Assembly (NCBI GenBank): GCA_964372275.1
Contig: CAYJRR010000116.1
Coordinates: 1-14,275, forward strand
From: CAYJRR01 sp964372275 [NCBI: uncultured bacterium]
GTDB taxonomy: Bacteria > CAYJRR01
Direction: 5' to 3'
Length of the DNA stretch: 14,275 bases
Shown: positions 1 to 7,898 of the stretch, piece after piece
How the letters are laid out: every line of letters starts with the position of its first letter
Position numbering within the stretch: the first letter of the stretch is position 1
Translations under genes and position numbers: made by a program
The notes under the pieces: generated by a model
Told to the model about the DNA's origin: nothing
Database searches by the model: none
The model's input: the letters and a program-made list of their open reading frames with translations, nothing else

Positions 1-1
1 T

Positions 2-502
2 CCGATCTCCGAGGCCGCGCCGGCGTCGGCGGCCGTGAACGCGGCGGCTCCCGCGAACGCCGCCGCGCCCGTGAACGCGACCACGGCGGCGATCGCGGCC
101 GCGCCCGTGGCCGCGGCGCCAAAGACGACCCCCGCCGCCAGGGCGACGCCGGCGCCCAAGCCGTCGCCGGTGCCGGTGGCCGCCGCCGAACGGCCGCCGG
201 CGAGCCCCGCTCCGGCGCCGGCTGCGCCGCCCGTGGCCGCGGCCGCGCCCATGGCCCCGGCCGCCACCGGAAGCGGCACGCTCACCGTCTCCGCGCGTCC
301 GTGGGCCGAGGTGTTCGTCGACGGGAAGCCGATGGCGAAGGGACCCTTCCTGCGCAACAAGGAGCTCCCCAGCGGCGATCACAAGGTTCGCCTGGTGAAC
401 GCCGAGCTACAGTTCGACGAGACCCGCACCGTGCGCATCGAAGCGGGAAAACCGACGAAGGTCGTCGTCAACATCCCCGAGAAGAAGATCACCGTCGAGT
501 GA
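2..502 (+). CDS. PEGA-domain protein, C-terminal part (5' end outside window)
   Basis: The frame is open from the left edge with no stop, so the gene almost certainly starts upstream; the first internal GTG (35) is not a credible start because it lies inside low-complexity sequence. About the first 90 visible residues are an Ala/Pro-rich linker. The last 75 or so form a PEGA-like domain: a GTLTVSARPWAEVFVDGKPM strand pair, a Leu-Pro-Ser-Gly turn before a His-Lys-Val strand, then a further strand ending near VVVNI. In Myxococcota and relatives, PEGA domains of this kind, with a proline-rich linker, commonly form the C-terminal tail of membrane-anchored Ser/Thr protein kinases; that is the most likely identity, but no kinase domain is visible here. 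The gene ends at a TGA and converges on the minus-strand FG-GAP gene with a 31-bp gap. The domain is fairly sure; the parent family is inferred. Confidence 0.75.
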   Translation, partial: PISEAAPASAAVNAAAPANAAAPVNATTAAIAAAPVAAAPKTTPAARATPAPKPSPVPVAAAERPPASPAPAPAAPPVAAAAPMAPAATGSGTLTVSARPWAEVFVDGKPMAKGPFLRNKELPSGDHKVRLVNAELQFDETRTVRIEAGKPTKVVVNIPEKKITVE

Positions 503-533
503 CACCCGCGGCGGCGCAACCGCGTCGCGCGGA

Positions 534-2615
534 CTATTCGCGAACGCGGACCACGGTCACGGCCTCGGCGATCCGGGGCGTCGTGTCGTCGGCGTCGGCG
601 AACGCCCGCACCCGCAGCCGGAGCGCGTAGGTCCCCGCCGCCGCCGGAGCGAAGACCACCGCGCCCGCGGTCTCCGGCGTGCAGGGGGAGATCGTCGTCG
701 GCGCCAGAGCGCCGTCTTCGAAGGTCCAGGTGCACGCGTAGCGATCGGCGCGCGCGCCGTCGGCGAAGGTGGCGCCGGCGGGAGCGAACCCCTGCCCGAC
801 CCCCGCGTCTACCTCGACGCCGGCGTCGACCGACGGCCCCTGCGACGGAATCGTGCGGTAGAGGTCGACCCGACCCCGGTCGCTTTCGAATCCGGGCGAG
901 CCGACGATCAGGTCGAGCAGTCCGTCGGCGTCGAAGTCGACGAGCGCCACCGATCGACCGAGCCGTTGATCGCCCGCGCCTCCACGGATCGCTTCCCGGT
1001 CGTAGACCTCCGGGTTCTCTCCACCCGAATAGAGGACCGCCGCGGCGCCCCGCTCCGACAGGCCCTCGAAGTCGTGCTCCGGAACGCCGGCGACGATCTC
1101 CGAGCGGCCGTCACCGGTGAGGTCGCCCGACGCCAGCGCCCCCCCGATCGCCGCGCCGGCCTCCAGTTCGTCGTTCGGCAGCACCGTGACCAACGGCGCG
1201 TACCCGTAGCGCTCGTCCGAGGTGCGGAAGAAGTGGGTCATCCCCCCGTTCGTCAGCTGGGACAACGTTCCGTCTCCGAACGGCCCCTCGAATCGGGGCG
1301 CGCCGACGGCGACGACCGCGGTTCCGTAGTCGGTGACGAACGGAGCGATCGCGGCGCCGAAGCCGGTGTCGATGTTCGGATTTCCCGCCGGATCGAGATC
1401 CTCGAGGACGATCGGAGCGGCGAATTCGGCGGAGGTGGTTCCGACCGCCGGCCCCTGCCCCGCGAAGAGGTAGGCGCGGCCGACGATCCCCGCCCCGTCG
1501 TTTCCCGGGGCGCCGACGGCCAGGTCTTCGATCTCGTCCCCCTCCTCGTGATCCCCGTTCGTCCAGACCGGTAGCCGTCCCAGCCGCGCGACGCTGGAAC
1601 CGAACGCGGCACCGGCCTCCGAACCGCGCTCGAACCACGCCAGCTTGATCGAATCGACGAGTTCGTTCCCGAGGTAGACGCCGGCCCAGCCGGCGTCGGC
1701 CATCGCTCCGTCGTCTTCGCCGGGGGCGCCGATCGCCAGGTCGCCGCATCCATCGGTGTTGTCGATTCGGTCGGCCTCGTACGCGGTGATCGCCGCGCCG
1801 AAGCGCGCGCCGGGGTGGTTCTCTTCGAACGGGAAGCCGAGCTCCTTCGTGAAGGGATAGCTTCCGTTGCCGTCGTCGTTCCCTCCCCATACGTAGACCC
1901 GGCCGCCTCGGGTCGACTCCTGGTAGTCCGGCTCGCCGACGGCCACGTCCGCGAAGCCATCGCAGTTCACGTCGGCCCCCGCAAGCGCCTCCCCGTATCG
2001 CCCCCCGCCCGTTCCCGATCCCAGGATGACCGATCCGTGCGATCCCGGACGCCCGCCGAGGTACAACGTCACGGTTCCCGTGTCGCCGGAGAAGCCGGGG
2101 GCGCCGGCCGCCACGTCGTCGATGCGGTCGCCGTTGAAGTCGCCGACCGACGCCACGGCATACCCGAACTCGTCCCCGTCGTTCGCTCCGACGCCGAGCG
2201 TCACCGGCGGACGGAACAGGCCGGCCGGCGGCGTCTTCACCGCGACCGCGAAGGAGGGGGGGCTCTCCGACGATCCACGGAGCGAGGTGACGCGGAGGTA
2301 GTAGTCGGTGTCGTCGAGCAGGGAGTTCTGGTCGTCGCCGTCGTCGTCGATCCACGCGTACGGCGTCGGGACCTCGATCCGGCGGGTGCTCGCCTTCTCG
2401 AACGCGTCGCTCGTCGACAGGTAGACGGCGTAGCCGACCGCCCCCTCGACCCCCGACCAGGTCGCGACGACCGCCTTGAACCCGGGCCGGTAGCGCTCGA
2501 CGCGCGCCTGGATCCGCGCGGGCGGCCCGATCGGGAGCAGGTCGAGGCGCGAGGTGCACGCCCCGAGGATTCCCGCCGATGCCATCACCGCCGCCGATCG
2601 AACAACGCGTCGCAT
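534..2615 (-). CDS. FG-GAP seven-bladed beta-propeller lipoprotein (paralogue B)
   Basis: The protein has 693 residues starting at the ATG at 2615. This start is preferred over upstream in-frame codons because it follows an SD-like AGGGAGAGG and gives a lipoprotein signal MRRVVRSAAVMASAGILGAC with lipobox L17-G18-A19-C20; the upstream extension would run into the preceding gene. Residues about 33-128 look like an Fn3 domain with an acidic insertion. About 158-574 carry seven FG-GAP repeats ending in xVGAPG-like strands; calcium-type DxNxDx loops are clear in repeats 1, 2, 6 and 7 and degenerate in 3-5. A short VDAGVEVDAGV linker leads to a C-terminal beta domain with C628 and C645. The usual role of such proteins is ligand binding or adhesion at the cell surface; the specific function is unknown. 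It is last in a four-gene minus-strand cluster, 17 bp after its paralogue. Confidence 0.88.
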   Translation of the reverse strand: MRRVVRSAAVMASAGILGACTSRLDLLPIGPPARIQARVERYRPGFKAVVATWSGVEGAVGYAVYLSTSDAFEKASTRRIEVPTPYAWIDDDGDDQNSLLDDTDYYLRVTSLRGSSESPPSFAVAVKTPPAGLFRPPVTLGVGANDGDEFGYAVASVGDFNGDRIDDVAAGAPGFSGDTGTVTLYLGGRPGSHGSVILGSGTGGGRYGEALAGADVNCDGFADVAVGEPDYQESTRGGRVYVWGGNDDGNGSYPFTKELGFPFEENHPGARFGAAITAYEADRIDNTDGCGDLAIGAPGEDDGAMADAGWAGVYLGNELVDSIKLAWFERGSEAGAAFGSSVARLGRLPVWTNGDHEEGDEIEDLAVGAPGNDGAGIVGRAYLFAGQGPAVGTTSAEFAAPIVLEDLDPAGNPNIDTGFGAAIAPFVTDYGTAVVAVGAPRFEGPFGDGTLSQLTNGGMTHFFRTSDERYGYAPLVTVLPNDELEAGAAIGGALASGDLTGDGRSEIVAGVPEHDFEGLSERGAAAVLYSGGENPEVYDREAIRGGAGDQRLGRSVALVDFDADGLLDLIVGSPGFESDRGRVDLYRTIPSQGPSVDAGVEVDAGVGQGFAPAGATFADGARADRYACTWTFEDGALAPTTISPCTPETAGAVVFAPAAAGTYALRLRVRAFADADDTTPRIAEAVTVVRVRE
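894..2144 (-). repeat. Seven FG-GAP propeller repeats (protein-level) in paralogue B
   Basis: The repeats are centred near residues 158-173, 213-229, 284-298, 354-371, 426-441, 497-513 and 559-574, at intervals of 55-71 residues. Each has the form of a calcium-type loop followed by a short hydrophobic strand and G-x-P. The fifth, with FVTDYGTAVVAVGAP, has no recognisable metal loop. Seven units fit one closed integrin-alpha-like propeller. Confidence 0.75.
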
Positions 2616-2623
2616 CGAGCTCG

Positions 2624-2632
2624 CCTCTCCCT
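2624..2632 (-). promoter_or_regulatory. Ribosome binding site for the gene starting at 2615
   Basis: Read on the minus strand the gap is AGGGAGAGG followed by eight bases and then ATG. It lies between the stop of the upstream paralogue and this start, supporting the 2615 start over more distal in-frame ATG or GTG codons. Confidence 0.65.
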
Positions 2633-4642
2633 TCACCGGACCCAGATGACCGATACCGCCTCCGAGAACTCGCCGGTCTGCGTTCGCGTCACGCGGAACC
2701 GGACGGTCAGCGGCCCGGGTATCGAGACGTTCGCGCCGATCGACGCCGACGCCAGGACCTCGTTCGTGCAACCGGAGTTCTCGTAGCCGGTGAGCTGGTC
2801 GCCGGTCGGTTCGATCACCCAGGTGCAACCGTGGTCGACGTCGGCGTCGTCCTCGAACCTCGGCGCCGAGGGTGAGACGTACTGGTTCGTCAGCGCCGAC
2901 ACCGGCCGGCCGGCGAAGGCGCGCGGTCCGGAGGTCGGCGCGCCGTAGTAGAGGGAGACCCTCCCGGTGGTGGGGTTCACCGGGTCGAACCCGTCGACGT
3001 CAGGTCCGGTCCCCGGGCTGCCGGCGATGATGTCGTCGATGCGATCGCCGTTCACGTCGAGGATCGCGAGCGAGGCGCCCAGCTCCTGGTCACGGGTGAC
3101 GCTGCCGGTCTCGTCGCCGCGGAGCGTCCAGAACGGCACCGCCTCCGGCGGCCACACGCCGGCGACGCCGCGGAAGACGAAGACCGCCCCCTCCGCCGTG
3201 TTGATGACGCCGACGTCGGCGGTCGGATCGCCGATCACCAGGTCGTCGATCCCGTCGCCGTCGACATCGCCGCCGGCGGCAGCGAGCAGAAAGGCGGAGA
3301 CGTCCATCTCCTCGGCCTCCCAGACGAACGTCGGTTCGTCGCCGGGTTCGCGGCTGCCGCCGTGGTAGACGGTCACCTTCGCCGGCGTCGAGGTCGTCCC
3401 GACCGCCGATGCCGCCACCGCGATCTCCCGCGCCCCGTCCGCGTCCAGATCGCCCACGCCGAAGACGGCGATCCCGACGTGTTCGTTCGCGATCGTTCCC
3501 TGGAGCGACGCGAAGCCGGTCTCGAACGCCGATCCGTCCCCCGTCCCGAAATAGAGCCGCGCGCGTCCTCGGTCGTCGTCATCCCACGCCGGCTCGCCGA
3601 CCAGGAGGTCGGGGATCGAGTCGCCGTCGACATCGCCGACCGCGGCGATCGAGTTCCCCAGTCGCGAGCCGAGCCCGTCTCCCACGTCCGACCAGACCGG
3701 TTGGTCGTCGAGCCCGTTCGGCGAGCCGGCGTAGAGGTCGATCCTCCCGCTGCCGGCCTTCGGGGCGCCGACCGCGACGTCCGCAATCCCGTCGCCTTCG
3801 TAGACGTCGCCGATCCCGGCGATCGAGTAGCCGAGGTCCTCGCCGTCGATGATCGCGGCGATCTTCCAGTTCTCCTGCCCCTCGAAGACGGTCGGTGTCC
3901 AGAATCCGTTTCCGTGGTAGGCGAGCGCGCCGGAGATCGCGGTCGAGGCGAAAAGCGCGTCCGGAAGGCCGAGGCCGAGATCGTCGATGCCGTCGCCGTT
4001 GACGTCCCCCAGACCGGCGGCGACCCGGCCGACGTAGCTTTCCGCCTGGTATCCGTGGAAGGTGCGGATCTCGGTCAGCCCACCGGGTCGATTGGCGTAG
4101 AGCGTCGCCCAGCCGGCGTTCGCCCCGAAGCTGTTGTTCGTCGGCGCGCCGACCAGGAGATCGACGCGACCGTCCCCGTCCACGTCGCCGACGGCGGCCA
4201 GTGCCTGGCCGAAGCGCCCGTAGGTAGGGGTGGTGACGAACGGGTTCATCCACGGGAGAGGCTCCGACGGAAGGGGGACGATCCGCCCCTCGACGTGGGG
4301 GGACCGCTCGGTCTCCACGCCGTCACGCACGGCGGCGACCTGCGCGTAGTACGAGACCGCCGGGACGAGCCCCGAGCCGAAGACCGCCGGCGAGACGACG
4401 ACCGGTGCCGCCATCTCCGAATCGTCTCCCTCGGGTACATCGCTCGGCCGCAGGTAGACGACGTAGCCCTCCGCCCCGTCGACCGCGGAGAAGCCGACGA
4501 CGATCCCGCCGTCTCTGGCGTGCGCCCACAGCTCGCGAGGCGGACCGATCTCCGGCCGGTCGATATCGACCCTGTTGCGGCAGGCCGTCGCGATCAGGAG
4601 CGACGTGGTGACGAGGAGGGACGCGCGCACGAGTCGCCGCAT
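2633..4642 (-). CDS. FG-GAP seven-bladed beta-propeller lipoprotein (paralogue A)
   Basis: The protein has 669 residues. The N-terminus MRRLVRASLLVTTSLLIATAC is a lipoprotein signal with C21 in the context A18-T19-A20-C21, a permissive lipobox. Residues about 37-122 form an Fn3-like domain (W/F-x-V-x-G-A-x-G-Y-x-V-Y core). About 151-543 hold seven well-preserved FG-GAP repeats, six of them with DxDxDG or DxNGDx metal loops. A C-terminal beta domain of about 70 residues carries C606-T-W and C625. The ATG abuts the TAG of the upstream gene and has a strong GGGAGGAG seven bases ahead, so translation is probably coupled. Architecture matches the downstream gene domain for domain, pointing to tandem duplication. 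The likely location is lipid-anchored in the envelope, probably at the outer membrane; the ligand is unknown. I cannot assign a gene name. Confidence 0.9.
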   Translation of the reverse strand: MRRLVRASLLVTTSLLIATACRNRVDIDRPEIGPPRELWAHARDGGIVVGFSAVDGAEGYVVYLRPSDVPEGDDSEMAAPVVVSPAVFGSGLVPAVSYYAQVAAVRDGVETERSPHVEGRIVPLPSEPLPWMNPFVTTPTYGRFGQALAAVGDVDGDGRVDLLVGAPTNNSFGANAGWATLYANRPGGLTEIRTFHGYQAESYVGRVAAGLGDVNGDGIDDLGLGLPDALFASTAISGALAYHGNGFWTPTVFEGQENWKIAAIIDGEDLGYSIAGIGDVYEGDGIADVAVGAPKAGSGRIDLYAGSPNGLDDQPVWSDVGDGLGSRLGNSIAAVGDVDGDSIPDLLVGEPAWDDDDRGRARLYFGTGDGSAFETGFASLQGTIANEHVGIAVFGVGDLDADGAREIAVAASAVGTTSTPAKVTVYHGGSREPGDEPTFVWEAEEMDVSAFLLAAAGGDVDGDGIDDLVIGDPTADVGVINTAEGAVFVFRGVAGVWPPEAVPFWTLRGDETGSVTRDQELGASLAILDVNGDRIDDIIAGSPGTGPDVDGFDPVNPTTGRVSLYYGAPTSGPRAFAGRPVSALTNQYVSPSAPRFEDDADVDHGCTWVIEPTGDQLTGYENSGCTNEVLASASIGANVSIPGPLTVRFRVTRTQTGEFSEAVSVIWVR
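3014..4192 (-). repeat. Seven FG-GAP propeller repeats (protein-level) in paralogue A
   Basis: The repeats are centred at residues about 151-167, 212-228, 278-295, 335-351, 396-412, 458-473 and 528-543, spaced 57-70 residues, the normal FG-GAP period. Loops such as VGDVDGDGRVDLLVGAP and LGDVNGDGIDDLGLGLP recur. Near-identical DNA marks repeats 4 and 6: a shared 19-base stretch occurs at 3254-3272 and 3620-3638. Confidence 0.85.
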
Positions 4643-6439
4643 CTAGAAGCTCCTCCCGACGGAGACGATCACCAGGTGCCGGAACTGGGTCTGGACCACG
4701 TCGACCACCGGATCGGTCGTCGGCGCAGAGGGGGCTCCGGTGAAGAACAGCTTCCACAACGCCGCTCCGTATTCGGCCTTCAGGCGCCACTTCCCGCGCA
4801 CCGTCGTCTCCAACGAGCCGCCGAGCGCGGCGGTGCTGCCGTTCTCGAACTCGCCGGAGGTCCCTTCGGGCGTCTCGGTGACGTGCTGCTGCCCGACACA
4901 CGCCTCCAGTCCGAGGATCAGCGGCGCGCCGCCGACCGAGCCGACCGGGACATGGGTTTCGCCGCGGAGTTGAATCCCGCCCGAGTTGTAGGACGGGACG
5001 AGTCCCAGATCCCCGACCGAGTCGCGGAGGTCGTCGGCGGAGTACTTCTCGAACTGCATCCCAACGAGCACCGCCCAGCTCGGCGCGATCGGACCGCGCG
5101 TCGGGATCGTCTTCCGGTAGCCGAGGGCGATCCGCGTCGTGACGGCCGACCCGCCGCCGACCGTCCCCGATCCTCCGTCGGGCTCCACCACCTCGATCGA
5201 CGTGATGCCGAAGCTCAAGGCCGTGACCTCGAGCCGTGCCGAGAACCAACGGTGGTCGAGCCCGACGGCGGCGCGACTCCCGATCCCCGCCAGCGCCGTC
5301 TTGAGGGCCTTCCCACCGTCCCCCTGAACGCTGCGGAGGCGCGCCGAGGTGGCGGGGCCGGCGTCGGCGGTCACCCGCCAGTGCGGCAGGTAGTCCTTGC
5401 GCCGGGTCCACGCGCGGGCCGTCGACTCGACCCAGGAGACGAGCTCCGCGTCGGTGACCCGTCCCGACCGTTCGACGGCGCCATCGCGCAACGCGCTGGC
5501 GTACGCCGCATCGGACCCCGCGGCATCGACCACCACCACCGCGTCGACGCCGAGCGTGGCCCGGAGCGCCTCGAGCTTCGCCTTCTCGGCGGCGGCGGCG
5601 AGCTCCCCGCGAACCAGCCCCCGAAGCTCGGCCACCCGCGCGTCGCCGAGATGGAGCGCCATCGGCGCCTTCAGCTCGAGGTCGCGCGTCGACTCGAACG
5701 AGAGGGTCACGGTGCGGAAGTTCGGCGCCGTGACCTTGAGCGCGTGGCGACCGGGCGGAAGGCGGAAGCGCGGCTCGACCACCCGGCCGTCGACGCGGAC
5801 TTCGGCCCCGGCGGGCAGATCGAGTACCGAGATCTGGATCGACTGCGACACGACCGAGTCCCGGATCTGGTCGACCAGATCGCGCAGGTCCGGCGGATAC
5901 TCCGCCACGTCGATCGAGAGCGTGGGGTTGAGCACCAACGCCTCCTTCGCCTTGGCGATGGCGAGGGGGGCGTTGCCCCGCGCGAGGAAGATCGTCGCGC
6001 GGAGCAGCGCAAGCCGGATCCGGTCGGCGGCCGGGACCTCCGGCATCCCGCTCTGCAGCGTCTCGAGCTCGGAGAGGGCGGCCAACGCCTCGTCCTGGCG
6101 GTCGTCGTAGTAGGCGTCGACCGCGCGGGTGAGGAGCGCCGCGCTCTCGGTCGCCGCCTTGTCCGGCGGCGCAAGGCCGGTCGGTTCCGGGCTCGCGAGC
6201 GAGGCGGCCACCTTCTCGATCGGATGTCGATGGAGGTCGGGGACCGTTGCGAGGCGCTGCTCGATCCGCTGCTGCACCGAACCGGCGACCGCGGCGTCAT
6301 CGCCGACCACCACCGTGGCGACGACGACGTCCCCGGCCCGCGGCTGCGTCGGAGGCTGGGCGGTCGATGCGGCGAACGTCGCGCGGGCGGCGAACGCCGC
6401 CACGGCGACGACCAGGAGGATCGGTCGACCTCTCGTCAC
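4643..6439 (-). CDS. Exported PEGA-domain protein with probable C-terminal outer-membrane beta-barrel
   Basis: The preferred start is the GTG at 6439, giving 598 residues and a clear signal peptide (TRGRP then a hydrophobic run to about A23). The longer ATG at 6580 would lie inside the upstream gene and prepend Arg/Pro-rich sequence. After the signal come an Ala-rich helical, TPR-like region (about 95-175), a PEGA domain (about 203-260, with core LPAGAEVRVDGRVVEPRF and a PPGRH turn), a helical linker (about 265-345) and a region of alternating amphipathic strands from about 353 to the end. The last residues, VIVSVGRSF, end in Phe, as outer-membrane barrel proteins usually do. PEGA-domain envelope proteins are common in deltaproteobacterial-type genomes but mostly uncharacterised. 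It sits 44 bp after the small exported protein, and its stop abuts the start of propeller paralogue A. Barrel prediction is inference from composition and the C-terminal Phe. Confidence 0.82.
   Translation of the reverse strand: MTRGRPILLVVAVAAFAARATFAASTAQPPTQPRAGDVVVATVVVGDDAAVAGSVQQRIEQRLATVPDLHRHPIEKVAASLASPEPTGLAPPDKAATESAALLTRAVDAYYDDRQDEALAALSELETLQSGMPEVPAADRIRLALLRATIFLARGNAPLAIAKAKEALVLNPTLSIDVAEYPPDLRDLVDQIRDSVVSQSIQISVLDLPAGAEVRVDGRVVEPRFRLPPGRHALKVTAPNFRTVTLSFESTRDLELKAPMALHLGDARVAELRGLVRGELAAAAEKAKLEALRATLGVDAVVVVDAAGSDAAYASALRDGAVERSGRVTDAELVSWVESTARAWTRRKDYLPHWRVTADAGPATSARLRSVQGDGGKALKTALAGIGSRAAVGLDHRWFSARLEVTALSFGITSIEVVEPDGGSGTVGGGSAVTTRIALGYRKTIPTRGPIAPSWAVLVGMQFEKYSADDLRDSVGDLGLVPSYNSGGIQLRGETHVPVGSVGGAPLILGLEACVGQQHVTETPEGTSGEFENGSTAALGGSLETTVRGKWRLKAEYGAALWKLFFTGAPSAPTTDPVVDVVQTQFRHLVIVSVGRSF
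4650..4657 (-). promoter_or_regulatory. Strong ribosome binding site for the gene starting at 4642
   Basis: On the minus strand GGGAGGAG lies seven bases before the ATG and inside the 3' end of the PEGA-barrel gene. With the TAG-ATG junction it implies efficient re-initiation and coupled expression. Confidence 0.75.
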
Positions 6440-6483
6440 GGCGGCGAGTATACCCCCGGGAAGCAATGCCGGTGCGCGGCAAC

Positions 6484-7065
6484 TCAGAAACGGATGACGA
6501 GCGATGGAACGGCTGGGCGGGGCGAAGCGCGGGTCGGTCCGACGTGGAGCGATGCCGGCGCCGACGGCAGGGCGGCCCACCCGTCGAAACCGCCCGAGTC
6601 GAGGTGCCAGCCGGCGTAGGCCGACAGCGTCGGCAGGAACAGGCCGGCGAGGAATCGCAGCAGCGCGTCGTTGTAGCTCTCGTCCGGGGGTCCGCCGAAG
6701 TAGAACGCCGCCGCCGAGGCAGCGCCGAGGACTCCGCCGATCGCCGCGTTCCGCCGACTACCGGGATGGAATCGATCGCACACCGCCCAGATCGACCACG
6801 TCGAGCCGATCGCCATCCCGATGCCGGCGCCGATCGCCACCGGCGTCACGTCGACCGCCTCCCCACCTCCGGTGCAGCAGGCGTCGGCGACGAGGTAGGC
6901 CGATCCGCCGAGCAGGAATCCGCCGAGCAGCGTCGCCTCCGGGCCGATCAGAACCGCCGTGGCGAACTCGCGCTGTTCCGGCGCCGGCCCCCGCTCCGGC
7001 AACAGCTGCGCGCGCGCCGGCGCCGCCCCGAGCAGCGCCAGCAGGGTGAAGATGCGACGGCGCAT
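6484..7065 (-). CDS. Small exported Gly/Ala-rich envelope protein
   Basis: Starting at the ATG at 7065 the protein has 193 residues and opens with MRRRIFTLLALLGAAPARAQ, a classical signal peptide with an ARA-Q cleavage site. A TTG at 7092 would add nine residues ahead of the signal and is less likely. Four Gly/Ala-rich hydrophobic stretches follow (about 37-60, 74-95, 105-125, 135-155), with C63-C64 and C96 between them. The protein ends SLVIRF, a terminal Phe typical of outer-membrane proteins, so it could be a small barrel or a membrane-inserted Gly-rich protein. I do not recognise the family. It is first in the minus-strand cluster and has no convincing SD, so the start is less certain than the frame. 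Its position beside the PEGA-barrel gene suggests a shared envelope function. Confidence 0.72.
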   Translation of the reverse strand: MRRRIFTLLALLGAAPARAQLLPERGPAPEQREFATAVLIGPEATLLGGFLLGGSAYLVADACCTGGGEAVDVTPVAIGAGIGMAIGSTWSIWAVCDRFHPGSRRNAAIGGVLGAASAAAFYFGGPPDESYNDALLRFLAGLFLPTLSAYAGWHLDSGGFDGWAALPSAPASLHVGPTRASPRPAVPSLVIRF

Positions 7066-7112
7066 GGCGAAGGGACGATACCCGTGATACAAAAAAATGG
7101 GATGAGAAAGGG
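7066..7112. promoter_or_regulatory. Divergent intergenic region, probable back-to-back promoters
   Basis: These 47 bases are the only place where minus- and plus-strand genes diverge, so promoters for both should lie in or near it. It is AT-richer than its surroundings, with seven As at 7091-7097 and the direct repeat GATAC at 7077-7081 and 7086-7090 (nine bases start to start). TATA-like hexamers are possible on both strands, but I cannot assign -10 and -35 boxes with confidence. Confidence 0.4.
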
Positions 7113-7898
7113 ATGAGGTCGTACGACTTCGCTCTCCGAATCGGTACCCTCGCCCTTCTTGCGGTGTCCGGGTGCGATACGGCCCCGATCCCGACGAGCT
7201 TCAACCTGTCGGTGAAGGCGCGCGTCCCCGGCGAAGCCGATCCCCCGGTCGCCGACGCGCAGGTGGCGATCGACGTCTGGAACCTGGAGACGGGGACCCT
7301 GGAGTCCGGCGATCCGAAGGGGGGCCAGACCGACGACGAGGGGAACGTCGACCTGGAGCTCGCCGACGGAACGTTCTACGTGGCGCGCGCGCTCAAGGAC
7401 GGTGCGAACCTCGATCGCGGAGAGTTCTATTTCGAGCTGGGGAACGGCGACACCGGCGACGACCTGTCGGCGCTTTCGATCCTGCTGTTCCGCAATGACG
7501 GCTCCAGCAACAGCGAGTGCAACACCGCCTTCGACGTGCCCACCGCGGCCGTCAGCGACTCGAGCTTCGGCGGCGCCTTCCTCCGCGTCTACAAGCGGGC
7601 CGGCCCGTTCGTCGCCGACGACACGTTGACCGTGACCCTCTTCGCGGGCAAGGGGGAGACCGTCGCCGCCGGCGCCGACCTCGCGACCGCGGAGACGGCC
7701 GACGGGACGGCGAACTACCTCGACGTCTACGACGGCGGCGTCGACGACGAGAGCGAGATCGGCCACTACAAGGCCTCGCTCTGGGCGAACAACGGCGATG
7801 GCGATCGGTCGCTCTACACGGTGACGCTCAACGACGCATCGGCCGTGATCGCGATCGATCCCTGCACGAGAGACACGAGCCCGACGATCGCCCTCTAG
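7113..7898 (+). CDS. Lipoprotein with carboxypeptidase-regulatory/transthyretin-like N-terminal domain
   Basis: The protein has 261 residues. The N-terminus MRSYDFALRIGTLALLAVSGC has a textbook lipobox V18-S19-G20-C21, with Asp at +2, which in Escherichia coli marks inner-membrane retention; whether that rule holds here is unknown. Residues about 31-95 resemble a carboxypeptidase-regulatory-like (transthyretin-type) fold: a conserved TDDEGNVDLELADGTFYVA stretch follows the valine-rich strands typical of these small beta sandwiches. A second acidic, beta-rich region (about 120-250) includes C136 and C251, which could pair. No catalytic motif is visible. The start has only a poorly spaced SD-like AAAGGG. 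The M16 peptidase gene follows after 5 bp, so the two are probably co-transcribed. No specific family is recognised. Confidence 0.8.
   Translation: MRSYDFALRIGTLALLAVSGCDTAPIPTSFNLSVKARVPGEADPPVADAQVAIDVWNLETGTLESGDPKGGQTDDEGNVDLELADGTFYVARALKDGANLDRGEFYFELGNGDTGDDLSALSILLFRNDGSSNSECNTAFDVPTAAVSDSSFGGAFLRVYKRAGPFVADDTLTVTLFAGKGETVAAGADLATAETADGTANYLDVYDGGVDDESEIGHYKASLWANNGDGDRSLYTVTLNDASAVIAIDPCTRDTSPTIAL

Noticed and set aside
2-250. The Ala/Pro-rich region as a DNA repeat array.
   Set aside because: Units are irregular in length and sequence; it reads as a coding low-complexity linker and not a tandem repeat or CRISPR.
503-533. A possible terminator between the convergent genes.
   Set aside because: Only a five-pair GC stem (507-511 with 520-524) can be drawn and there is no T-tract.
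6440-6580. A longer N-terminus for the PEGA-barrel protein starting at an ATG at 6580.
   Set aside because: It overlaps the upstream gene by about 97 bases and would bury the signal peptide behind 47 Arg/Pro-rich residues; GTG at 6439 gives a normal signal.
3362-6619. A 1085-codon open frame on the + strand opposite the propeller and PEGA-barrel genes.
   Set aside because: It is Arg/Asp/Gly-rich with no domain, signal or repeat pattern, and is fully explained by stop-poor antisense frames in GC-rich coding DNA; the minus-strand frames carry clear signals and FG-GAP repeats.
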